From positions 1 through 11,445 of the forward strand of contig NW_025955745.1 in NCBI RefSeq assembly GCF_022376445.1: a stretch of 11,445 bases of DNA. The letters run 5' to 3'. Below the pieces are notes generated by a model. The model made no database searches, had not been told where the DNA came from, and saw only the letters and a program-made list of their open reading frames with translations. This DNA is from Fomitopsis serialis. Lineage: Eukaryota > Basidiomycota > Agaricomycetes > Polyporales > Fomitopsidaceae. The first letter of the stretch is position 1. Each line of letters starts with the position of its first letter. Of the stretch, positions 1 through 9,339 are shown piece after piece. A program made the position numbers and the translations under genes.

Positions 1-36
1 TCGCCTCCCCCTCCCGTTACTTCTCAACGCTTCAGC
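1..36 (+). promoter_or_regulatory. Pyrimidine-rich leader just upstream of gene 1
   Basis: The 36 bases before the first ATG are strongly C/T-rich and end in ttcagc directly before the ATG. Such CT-rich tracts are common around transcription starts of fungal genes. The A at -3 suits a eukaryotic start context. The closing cag could also be the acceptor of a 5' UTR intron whose donor lies outside the window. No TATA box is visible in this short stretch. Confidence 0.35.
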
Positions 37-3000
37 ATGCCTAACAAGTATGTTACAATTCTCTCCCACCCCGTCTATGCGTCTAATCATCCCTCAGATC
101 CATCTTCTGCTCAAGATGTGGGCACAACGTTTGGGCAGCCAGCCTTGACGCGCATCGTCGGCAGCGGCACCAAGCCTGTACCGAATGCGTGTACCCAGAT
201 GGCGAACGCCTTACGTTGGAGAAGGATAATGAAACTGGCAAGTACCATTGCAGGCGCTGCAATTTTGCCCACACAACAATTCGTTATATACGCGTAAGTC
301 TCCTCTTCTTCCTTGTTGTCGCAATACTTAACAGTCTACAGGAACACATAGCGTCGTGCTTTGCGCTCGCAAATCCCGATGACGAAGACGATGCGACGAT
401 TGAAGCACTGCCGCCCGCAGACGGGCTAGGTCCACGGCCGTCCCAGCCAGCATGTCCATCGCAGCGCCCTCCGTCGCAGCACCCTCCGTCGCAGCACCCT
501 CCGTCGCAGCACCCTCCATCGCAACACCACTTCGTTCTCTCCACCGCTCCGCTACTTTCCCAACGTCCCAGTGCGTCCTCGGCTCCCCCTCGCAAGTTCC
601 AATCCCATGCCATTCCGATGATCTGTTTGCTCCACTACCCTCCCCGTCTCCCGTCTCTCGCTCTCCGCCCAAGTCGGATTTGCCTAACTCGTCGCCTCCT
701 TCTTCCACGCCTTCGGGCCCTCGTCCGCATTCTCCTGACCCGCTCATCGCCCATCTATCCGATCTGCCGTCTCCTGACGACGCAGAAGACGACGCAGCCG
801 ACGAGGACGATCCGGCACCGGTCGTCTTACCTGGCGTCGACACGGTGGTCACGCCTGACTTCCAACGCTGGGGGATTGTCGTCAACACCACCCACGACGT
901 CGTAATCTGCGTTAGCTGCCACAAAACCATCCTCAGAGGTTCCGTCTTCACGCACCTGAAGTCCCACGGAATCTTTGACATCCATGCGCGAGATGTCACC
1001 GAGGCCTTGCATCCGTACCATACGAAAAGTGCCCGCGCCGCCATCGTCCCTGTCATTCCCGCAGGCGCCTCTACCATCCCTGCGGTCTTCGGCCTCAACG
1101 TCCTCGAGGACTGTGCTTTCTGTTCCGTTTGCCATCGAGGGTATGGCTCTGTCGAGTCTCTGAGGAAGAACCATTTCGCCGTCTCGAAATGCAACCCTAG
1201 TCGTCACTTTCACGAAGGCCCTGGCCAAACGTTTTTCACCAACAACTGTCGCCGAGTCTTCCCAGTCGTTCTTCCCGATCCTGTCCCTGCAACGTCCTCA
1301 ATCAGTCTCTTCGATTCCTTTCTACGCACCATGGAACCTTCCGATCCCGCTCTGGAAGCGCTTTCCGAGCCTGCTAATAACCGTTCCCTCAGCCGCTTTC
1401 TTGCCCGCGAACGATGGGTCGACGTTATCCGTAAATTCTCGGTCGATTACCTTCATCAGCTCATCGACGAGGAGCCGCCCCATCCCTTCCTTGAGCCCAT
1501 ACGCGCTGCTGCCCACGCATATCTCGAGAAGGTCGTAGAAATCCTCGCACACACGTCTCCACAATTTAAACGGCAAATGGCACAGTACGGCGAGTAAGTG
1601 GTCTTAGGTTATGTTTCCTTCCCTTACTGACGTCTTTCAGCGGCCCATACGGCGGTGCATTCAGCACTGTTCGACCAGGCACAGCGATGCACTATTCAAG
1701 ATACTTAGCGCGGCTCGTAGTCTTCGTTTTGCGTGCGCAGGAGCCCACCGACACCGTACACGTCGTACCTTTCTCCGAAGACCAGCGCATTGCCGGTGAA
1801 CGTTTCCTGGACGCTCTCCGCTCAAAGTCCAATGAAGATCTTCCTCGACTCCTCCACACCCTCCTCTATGGTCTCGTCACGCAAACACCCGCCGATGCGA
1901 GCCTTGACTCGTTCATCTTCGCCATCACGAATTTTCAAGTCCTCAGCTGCTTCTCGTCCAAGAACGAGTTCTTACGTACGAACGACATACGGAGGCTGAA
2001 CGCTCAGCTCATCTACATCATGCGCTCTGTGCTTTTCACGGAACTGGTGTCGCGTATGCAGGCCGATAACCTGCAGTTCTACCCGTACGTGTCCTTTCGT
2101 CCCATCTGGTCCGTCGACTCATGTCCGTTGCAGAGTCTACCACCAGCTCCGACCGTTCCTCATTGCGGAGGCGCAGACGCCGTTTGCGTATTCTGCCGCG
2201 GTGTCTGGCATCCTCCGTAGCATCGAGAGTCAAGATGACATGATGCCACAGTTTCAATGGAAGGATTTGGAGCGCAAGGTTATCTTGTTCCAAGACATCG
2301 AGTTCTCACACGCGTCGGTAGCCACCGTTGTTAGAGGTGCGATGGCCGAGTACGACACTCTGCTCTCGTCGAAGCTGCTGTGCGGCAATTCCAAGGACGA
2401 CCCTGCGTTCAGGCTCCCCGGGGATATTTCCAAAATCCTCGACCAACCGCAAAACCACACGCCCGGTTTCTGCTTCTTCGATGACACTCGCAATGACCTC
2501 TCTCACCTCCAGCACGCCCTCCTTCGTCGTCTGGTCGAGCCGCACGGCGTATCCGGTCCCTTCCACTACGTCCATAACGATCGCTTAGTATGGGTAGCTG
2601 ATACGTGCTTACAGTTCCTCCGCGATGCTCACGAGGCCGAGCAACGACTGTGCACCATGATTCACCTCTCTTACGGTCAACCCGCGCGAGGCGAGGAGCT
2701 CGCCTGCATGACTTATCGCAACATCCCTGCAGGCTCTGCTCGCGCTCTGTACGTCTTGCATGGTCTGCTCGTGCTTGTCGGGGGATACTGGAAGTGCGCA
2801 GAGCAGGTACGTCGCCACTCCCCGCTGCTATGCTGTCGTATTCACCATGTTTGATAGACCGGTCGCGACAAGGTTATCGCTCGTGCGCCCGCTCCCGATG
2901 TCGCTCAACGATTGCTCTTCCACCTCGCCGTCATACGTCCCGCCCAGCTCACTCTCGCCCAGATCTTCCTTCCGAAGGCCGATGCCGACAGATTCAAGTA

Positions 3001-6000
3001 CTATCTTTTCCCCGGCCTGCACAAGACAACCACTGGCGAGGATGTCTCGGCGTATATCCGCTCGGACATGGAGATGCACCTCGGCGCTCCTATTGGCGTC
3101 CGCGACTACCGGCAGCTAGTGTCTGCCCTTACGAGGTGGAACCGCGACCCACACTTGCAAGCCCAGTCCGTACACGCCTACGAGCACCAGCGCGGACACG
3201 AAACAGCGACGTTCGACGCTAATTACGGTCTCAGCTCCGACATGCTCGGTGTTCCCAACCAAAAAGGCATCGTCATCGACCTGGCTGCCAGTACACATTG
3301 GCACCATGACACCGGGCTCGGTCCGAAATTTGTCCAGCAAGAATATCAGCTCGTCCCCGCTTCCGATGCAGCTGTCGTCCCGTCCTCGGCCTCTGCGACG
3401 CTCTCGGCAGCCGGTATCGCGGAGGTCCTTCAGGCCTACCTCGCGGAGCATCTCCCTCCCGCCATCGCCGCTACCCTGCTTCCAGGACTTGAACGGACTC
3501 TCGAGCGGTTCACGGCCGTCATCACCGCGGATCGTCCACGCTCGGTCGTGACAATCAGTCCTGCGTCTGCCGTTCAGTATCAAGTGCACGGTGATCGCCT
3601 CAGAGCGCTGCGACAGTTTTTGCTCAAACCGACGGCCTCGTTCACGACGCCCTTGCAGGGCCAGGCTCTTGGGGTCTACCTCGGCCGCAAAGTCAATATG
3701 CTGGCTTGCCTCCCTACAGGGCACGGCAAGTCTCTCCTATTCTTTCTCCCTGCGAAGATGTACGAAGCAGATCGTACGACCGTCGTCATTGTACCTTTGC
3801 ATTCTCTTCATGCTGACTTTGCTCGTCGCGCACGCGGGCATGGCATTCGCTACCACCACTGGCAACCTGGACATGCTCTCGAGCTTTCCTTCGTACCTCT
3901 CGTCCTCGTATCACCAGAACACGCACGCAGTTCAGCTTTCCATGAGTTGCTCTCTCAGCTAAACTCTGTTCATCGCCTCCTTCGCGTCGTTCTGGATGAG
4001 GCACACCTCCTTCTAACTCATGCTTCCTTCAGGGAGTGCTTCAGTCAGCTCAGCCATGTCCGCCAGCACAAGATTCCCATCATATTCCTTACCGCTACAC
4101 TTGCTCCCCACTGGGAATCCGCCCTCTTTGACAAACTTCGCGTTCACGACGTTGTCGTCTTCCGATTGCCGTCTGTAAGACCCGAGATCGCCATCCATCT
4201 GCTCACCTTCCCAACGCGAAACCAACTAGAAGAGACCCTCGAGAACAATTTCCTCTCCATCGTTCGGGAGCGTCGTGGTCTCATCTTCTGCAAGCGCGTT
4301 TCAGAGGTCAAACGGATCGCCAGCCTGTTGGACGTTCCAGCCTTCTACTCTTCCCTCGAGGACGACCGGAAAGCTGAGCTTCTGAAGGACTTCACCTCCG
4401 GCACTCACCGAGCACTCGTCTCCACCAGTACTCTCGGTGAAGGCATCGACATTCAGGGTCTTGGGTTCGTATGGCACTACGGCCTTCCCTTCGAACCAGC
4501 CAGCTATTCTCAGCAGGCTGGTCGCATGTGCCGAGACAACTCGTTTGGCACGAGCATGGTGTACCTGCTTGAGAACGAGCAACTCACCGTTCCTGAACCC
4601 GACATCCTTGGCGTCGCCGTCATGAACAGTTGGGCACGCGAAGACATATGCCGACGCATACGCATCTCGGAATTCTTGGACGGTGCTCCTACACAGTGCA
4701 CCGTCCTGTCCAACCCGAATCTCTGTGACGTTTGCGAGAGGCAGGTCAACGCTGGTCCCATTCAGCCTCTCGTTGTGTACCCCGCGCCCATCCTTGCCGA
4801 CCTTGACACGATGGAGTTTCCGAGATCTCTTGACTCTGAGACACTGCCTTACGACCGTGCAGAAGGACCTCTATCTCGGTACGCTCCGTTCCTCCTCCCC
4901 ACTACGCTCATTTACTAATGTCACCTCACAGCCTGTCTCCCTCACCTCCTAGCCCGTCTCCCTTCTCTCACTCCGACAACGCTCAGGTTCCATTGCCCCG
5001 GTTCGAATCGCCACATGTTCCTTCCTCGTAAGTGAGCCTTTCGATTTTGTCAGTCCCTCGCTGACCTTGAATGCAGTAGTCAACGAGCCTTCACGATGCG
5101 CCACAACCTTCCTACGTCGCACGACCGCACGCCGCAATCACAGCTGCACAGTCGAGGTACGTATTACAGTTCCCAGGCGCATGCGATCCTCGCTCATTCC
5201 CCGCCGCAGTTCCAGCCATATGCGGGTGCCAGACGTCTCAACGTAGGTATTTTAACGCCTCCTCGTGTGTTCATGCCACTGAACTCGACCTCAGGCCGCC
5301 GGACATGGAGCTTTACTTCAAGGCATTCTTTGTGCCGAAGGGTGTCGCTGTCTCGGCGACCTCTACACAACTCTCGGTCGTCGTTCTCGTGAGGAGCAGG
5401 CGTTCGATTACTCACGTCCATCTCCGGATGCACGAGCCCTCCCCACGCCCGTGAGTAAGAGGCGTCGAGTGTCATTCGAACCTCCTAGCCCCGCGTCGCC
5501 TCTGCCTGACCGTCGCCGCGGGGCTGCATCCCTCACGGACGTTTTTAGTCCAATCGTTCCTCCGCGGCTGCCAGCCAGCCAGGTTCATCTTCACGAGCCG
5601 TCGCTGGCAGCTCTCGCATGCCTCTCAACTCCCATCGCCGCTCGCTGCCAGGTGCTGAGGGACCCGATGTTGACGGTTCCCCTACCGCCGTCGGGCCGCG
5701 TGTAGCTCTCGATGCCGCACGGGCCGATGTGTTGAAAAAACAGCAGTCCATCATTGCTAAACACATCGACGACGCCCTCAACCTTGTCCGCGGGCGCTGT
5801 TCAAAGTGCTACGTCCTCGGTCGCTCCTACATGCACCGGTCGTGCACTGCGCAGTTCACGAGCGCCCGGGATGACGGCTGGCAAACGTTCAAGCGCGAGA
5901 TGATGCTTCCGAATGGGTACTGCTTCAAATGCCTCCGACCTCAGGTACGTCTGAAATACCCCACACCGGCTTGGACCTCATGCGTTCATCGTCACAGAGC

Positions 6001-6254
6001 AACAAGGAATTCTTCGGTTGGCATGTCTTCGAAGCCCCTTCGGAATGCGTCTTCGGCGACATCATCAAGCCCGCCGTCTACGTTGTATGGGCAGACCCTG
6101 GCCTTCGCAGCGCCCTTTTCGCGGAGCGAATCCTGAACAACCGTCCGCGGACGTCGAGGAATACATCGCAGCCTGCCTGGAGATGCACCCAACTTTTGAC
6201 ATGATGACATATCTCATCATCTTCGATTGGGCTTGCAAGCGTGTCGCAACCTAA
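37..6254 (+). CDS. Zinc-finger / OrsD-like / tyrosine-recombinase-like / RecQ-type helicase protein (gene 1)
   Basis: Large multidomain nuclear protein, predicted to bind, recombine and unwind DNA. Exons that I can join: 37-47, 98-293, 342-1593, 1641-2084, 2134-2806, 2858-4878, 4932-5027, 5077-5242, 5295-5944, 5998-6254, about 1,922 residues once three one-base frame jumps are allowed (near 423, 5550 and 6141). Nine introns are 47-53 bases with good donors, branch points and acceptors. Residues 8-28 form a C-X2-C-X11-H-X4-H finger and 55-75 a C-X2-C-X12-H-X3-C finger, split by an intron. C259/C262/H274/H278 and C330/C333/H347/C353 resemble the OrsD (PF12013) zinc region of fungal helicase-linked proteins. 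R820, R944, H973, Y982 fit a tyrosine recombinase. K1150 (motif I), DEAH at 1239, TAT at 1271, GEGID at 1386 and QQAGRMCRD at 1411 mark a RecQ-like SF2 helicase. Cys/His clusters follow. RecQ genes of this kind are known near telomeres in several fungi. The frame jumps leave it open whether this copy is functional. Confidence 0.85.
461..528 (+). repeat. 15-bp in-frame tandem repeat in gene 1 linker
   Basis: Four 15-base units start at 461, 476, 491 and 506, followed by a partial, diverged copy to 528. The consensus is gcagcaccctccgtc. The unit is a multiple of three, so copy changes keep the frame. In the frame that joins the downstream zinc-finger exon it encodes repeats of Ser-Val-Ala-Ala-Pro; in the frame coming from upstream it gives Pro-Ser-Gln-His-Pro. 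It lies in the disordered Pro/Ser-rich linker between the two zinc-finger regions, close to the first frame jump. Confidence 0.9.
2687..3226 (+). other. Tyrosine-recombinase-like catalytic region inside gene 1
   Basis: This marks the span of the catalytic residues, split by the 2807-2857 intron. Box I is the Arg (2687) in a GQPARGEEL context, as in R-x2-EL-type boxes. A Tyr-Trp-Lys (Lys codon 2792) sits where a beta-hairpin lysine is expected, though another Lys follows shortly after. Box II is R-D-Y-R (3101-3112), with Arg where the family usually has His in HxxR. The last box is Gly-His (His codon 3197) and a Tyr (3224) nine residues later, the same His-to-Tyr spacing as in XerD. R-to-R spacing is 124 residues, longer than in XerD. 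The fold assignment rests on motif order and spacing only. Confidence 0.68.
3590..4740 (+). other. RecQ-type SF2 helicase core and Cys4 zinc site inside gene 1
   Basis: All principal SF2 motifs lie in order in one uninterrupted exon. They are motif I PTGHGKS (about 3713), motif II DEAH (3995), motif III TAT (4091), motif IV LIFCKR (about 4280), motif V GEGIDIQG (4436) and motif VI QQAGRMCRD (4511). The DEAH form together with motif VI of the Q-x2-GR-x2-RD type points to RecQ rather than to the Pif1 helicase of Helitrons. Immediately after comes C-X15-C-X8-C-X2-C, ending CDVC (4724-4735). This resembles the zinc-binding subdomain of BLM-type RecQ helicases. No HRDC domain is recognisable. ATP-driven 3'-5' unwinding is the family activity and is inferred here. 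Confidence 0.88.
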
Positions 6255-6488
6255 GTAAGTCGTTCAACTCTTGCTTCTACCCACCCCGCTCAACGCTGCG
6301 CAGGATCCTCATCGCCGTCGACATTCCCTGGCGCTTCCGTGTGTACTTCTTCACATTTCCGTCTAGTTTGTCACATTTCCTTTTCGGTCGTTTCCCGAGT
6401 CTGCCACGAGCGTCGCGCAAGCGCTGTGGCTTGTTCTTTCACCATAACCGTCTTTTCGTTGTCCTGCGTCCCCCTTCCCTCGCGCAAC
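6255..6488 (+). promoter_or_regulatory. Spacer and presumed promoter between genes 1 and 2
   Basis: These 234 bases separate the gene 1 stop from the gene 2 start on the same strand. The stretch is pyrimidine-rich, especially from about 6340 to 6480, as in many fungal core promoters. The decamer tcacatttcc occurs twice (near 6351 and 6370). No TATA box or clear polyadenylation signal was seen. The open frame that runs through it from an ATG at 6339 is probably leader translation: its residues look like translated C/T-rich DNA. Confidence 0.4.
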
Positions 6489-8576
6489 ATGGAGCTCCTT
6501 CACAATACTTTACGTACACAAACCGGCCGTCTTGACCGTAAGCAGCTTTCGTTGCGGTAGTTACTTACCAGCTAAGTTGTCGTAGAGCAATGGTACTTCA
6601 CGGACGCGAAGTTTGCCGCCCGACTGGACGCTGAGCATTGGATCTCAACGCCTAACATGACGTGGATACCTACCGTTTCCCTCGATACGATCGAAGTACG
6701 TGCACGTCAGGATGGTTGGTACGGCCCGGCGGACCCTACACGCTGGCCACAGCTCTTCCACCCCAAGTACACGCACCTGTGCGTGCTCCCGAACCCACGC
6801 ATGGGGTCTCCGAGCTTCCGATCTCAGTGCTCGACAACGTCGGTCCAGAGAGTTGGCGACCCAGCAACACCGTCGACGAGCACGGCAACCCCCTCGTCCT
6901 CCTCCATCCCGACCGACGTGTTGTCCTCGCAGCCGACCTCGAGTTTCTGCACATCCAGGTGTCCCAATTCATCGCAGAGGATGCGGCGAAATCCGACCGC
7001 CGCGGTCCAGAGAACATCCATGCCGCCCTCAAGAACTTCGCGCTCTCCGCTTCCGAGGCGGTTGAACGATGCGCAGCATTCCCGTCACTTACAACGCTTC
7101 CGGTGGGAGATGCGTGAGTATCAACGCTACTACGCCGAGGCCTCGGCGTACATGGATTTCGTCAACACGTTCAACGCTCGTATGGTCGACACGAAGGTCC
7201 ACCAGACCGATTCAAGTCTCATGGGAGCCATCTCCGCTGACCCTGCAGTTGTGTCTCGGCTCTACCGCGCTGGGATTCCCGTCTGGTATATCCGTCGCTA
7301 TTCGCAGCTCGTCCCCGAGCTCAAGATTCAGGAAGTCGTCGAGCCGTCTCTACCGCAGGAGCGCGGTGTCATGATCTTAGAATACGATCCTCCATACCCA
7401 ACGCAATACGTGGTCCGCCCGGCCTGGCGCACCTCTCAGCCGTCCACACCTTCGGCATGAGGGTCTACAGCGCTGGCATTCCTGATCCCGGCCCTGCGTC
7501 CACTGGTTCCCTCCGTCGTCCTCTCATCCCGATTCGGCGACCTCGTCCTCTCGCGGCCCTTCCAAGAAGTCGAAGGCTGCCCACAAGGCACCTCCCCCGA
7601 CTGGTACGTAGGGTTTACCTTCCTACTGTTTCTGTCCTAACCAGATTAACAGGTTCCACCCACACTCCTCCGACCCCGAAGGCGGGACGCGACCACTTTG
7701 TGGATGCCGACAGCTCGCTCATACCGCCTCCTATCACGCAGTGGTCGAAGGCCCTCGAGCGGGTCCAAAACGACCCTGCCCGTCTGTCTAAGGACCGTCT
7801 CCCGTCCGGACACTACTGTCCTAACCCGGCGACGTTCGCTACTGCGAACAGTCTCGCGCGGTTCTTGGAAACGTGGCTAACCATCCGTCCTGCGTGGCTT
7901 GCGCACATGCAGGACGCTGTTTACAGCGACGCCTTGGTTCCGTACAGCAAGCCAATCTGGAATGCGCTCCTAGTGATGACGGACGAACAGCGTCGAACTG
8001 CCGCCGCGGCAACTCCTACCTCCGCGGCGAAGTCAGCCAAGCATCGTGTAGAGGCGATGCAGGCGTTTGGTCGCTTCTTCCCCACCGACGACTTCGCTAC
8101 GCCGTCCACGCTCCAATTCTTCGAGTTCACCGTCAAGACTCCCATCCGCGAGGTCGTACCGAGCTTGGCACGCAAGGTGGTGTGGGAGCTGTACGAGCTC
8201 TCGTTCCGCCTCGAACTTGCTGCGGTCGACTTCAAACTGACCCGCCAGGTTTCCACGGGCCGGTATGCCTGGACGCAGCGTCGCGCCGAGATCGCCAAAT
8301 GCTTTCAGAATGGCTCACTCGTTCTCACTCAATACCCCGCGTCCAACGGAGGGCTGGCTTCTCTCCAGTCCGGAGTTCTCGCGGCGTACGTCGAGCACCT
8401 TCGCCGTGTCCTGGTGAATGGCCAACGCGTCGTCTCTCCAGCGTACGCTGCGCCCCGAGGACCACCCGAACCTCATACTGGAGGTCGAGCACGACGTGGT
8501 GTCGTTTTACTGTCAGGCGTTCTATGACTTGTGTGGGCGCGCTGCAGTAGTTCCCCATCGCCTCCCTGCGGACTAA
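6489..8576 (+). CDS. Uncharacterised protein, about 663 residues (gene 2)
   Basis: I do not recognise a named domain. The ATG at 6489 was chosen for its A at -3 and G at +4. Exons are 6489-6537, 6586-7603 and 7653-8576, with 48- and 49-base introns that have good splice signals. The total fits about 663 residues if five one-base jumps are allowed (near 6803, 7081, 7418, 7509 and 8417). The first half is rich in Trp, Pro and Arg and includes the short stretches DSSLMGA and GIPVWYIRRY. A Ser/Pro-rich linker with a basic KKSKAAHK patch at about residue 344, a possible nuclear signal, leads into a mostly helical-looking second half. There are no transmembrane segments or zinc-binding clusters. 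It follows the helicase gene on the same strand, which suggests a partner role, but no function can be assigned. It may be a decayed copy. Confidence 0.68.
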
Positions 8577-8798
8577 TCGTACATACTTTGTCGTACATCG
8601 CTACTCCCTACAACCTATCGTCCCTCACACAATTCCTATCTAGTGATACCGTCGTAGTCTTGCAGTAGCTCTGTACACGGATCTGCCTCGCATTTGTGTA
8701 GTATACGTCAGCTTGGTTCGCAGCATTCTCCACGCAAGAATTCATACCTTTCCGGGCAGCAGCCGAATGAAAGTCTCAACCTGGCTGTAATCTAGCCA

Positions 8799-8815
8799 CC
8801 CCCCCCCCCCCCCCC
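8799..8815 (+). repeat. 17-base poly-C tract
   Basis: An uninterrupted run of 17 C residues is followed directly by GGG. It lies in the gene 2-gene 3 spacer, outside coding exons. Long C/G homopolymers are prone to slippage in replication and in sequencing, so the real length may differ. The G-rich opposite strand could form an unusual structure. Confidence 0.95.
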
Positions 8816-9291
8816 GGGCGAGCGTCCCACGGAGTGTACGACCGACTGCGAATGCTGTCTGCAGCCGTTTGGTCGGACGCTTTACCTGCTCAAGCACCGT
8901 CCACCTGGCATGTAGCTCATGCGCACAGATAATGTCAAGGTGTGCTAGCCTGCTCTGCCGTGTCTCGCGCCCTTTCGCGCGACGTCGCTGGGTCTAACCG
9001 AGGCCCTATGGTGCGTGCGTCAGGGCGCGGACAACGTCGCAGTTATCCCTGTTTGTCCTTTACTGACTACTCATTGACAGGTTGCATACGTACTGTAGCC
9101 ATGTTGTTCCGTATAGTAAGTCTACTTGCGCGGTACTCCTCCGGTGCTCATTCCGTTTGGTAAACACGCTCGTCAATCACTATGTGGGGACCGGTATTAG
9201 CCCGCGACGCTGCAGCCCTACCGGACTTCGCGTCATCCTTCCATACGTGGACGACGTCAGCTTCCGTCATCCGTTCCTCGCCCCCATTCCA

Positions 9292-9299
9292 TATAAATA
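9292..9299 (+). promoter_or_regulatory. TATA box of gene 3
   Basis: The octamer tataaata matches the TATA consensus. It lies 48 bases upstream of the ATG at 9340 and is followed by a C/T-rich tract (about 9300-9335). That spacing implies a transcription start near 9325 and a very short 5' leader. It is the only convincing TATA box in the window upstream of a gene start. Confidence 0.65.
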
Positions 9300-9339
9300 C
9301 TGCCTCTTCGCCTCTCTCCTCCCTCGTGCCCCTCAAACC

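Larger units (their letters stand above)
8577..9339. other. Intergenic stretch between genes 2 and 3
   Basis: About 760 bases with no gene that I can support. The first part is AT-richer than its surroundings and probably contains the gene 2 3' UTR. It includes two gtcgtacat-like copies near 8580-8600. The middle holds a 17-base C run. Around 8968-8985 there is a short GC-rich inverted stretch (cgcgccctttcgcgcg). The last 100 bases contain the gene 3 TATA box and a C/T-rich leader. Frames here are broken and none has a convincing exon. Confidence 0.6.

Noticed and set aside
328..1194. Long minus-strand open frame (288 codons) opposite the first third of gene 1
   Set aside because: It is a shadow of GC-rich coding sequence. 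The plus strand shows zinc-finger motifs and proper introns there, while the minus frame has low-complexity repeats and no recognisable motif.
3116..3724. Minus-strand open frame (202 codons) opposite the recombinase-helicase exon
   Set aside because: It lies antisense to a well-supported exon with helicase motifs, and its translation is rich in Arg and Gly with no domain.
2687..4740. Plain Crypton element
   Set aside because: A tyrosine recombinase is present, but classical Cryptons carry no RecQ helicase. A relationship remains possible.
4916..4920. TAATG stop/start overlap suggesting that a second gene begins where the helicase frame ends
   Set aside because: The stop lies inside a 53-base intron (4879-4931) with a gt donor, a ctaat branch-point-like motif and a cacag acceptor. 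Splicing it out keeps the frame open into the C-terminal region.
5000..5010. ggttcgaatcg, similar to a tRNA B box
   Set aside because: It lies inside a coding exon of gene 1 and has no surrounding cloverleaf or acceptor stem.
7457..7460. ATGA overlap suggesting that a separate gene starts at 7457
   Set aside because: The reading before and after joins better as one protein if a one-base loss in the C run at 7418 is allowed. No promoter or leader separates the two parts.
37..8576. Helitron
   Set aside because: The helicase motifs are of the RecQ type, not Pif1. No Rep/HUH motif and no CTRR end with a hairpin were seen.
8942..9163. Short plus-strand open frame in the spacer between genes 2 and 3
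   Set aside because: It has no splice or promoter context, its composition is unlike the neighbouring exons, and it lies between a 3' UTR-like region and the gene 3 promoter.
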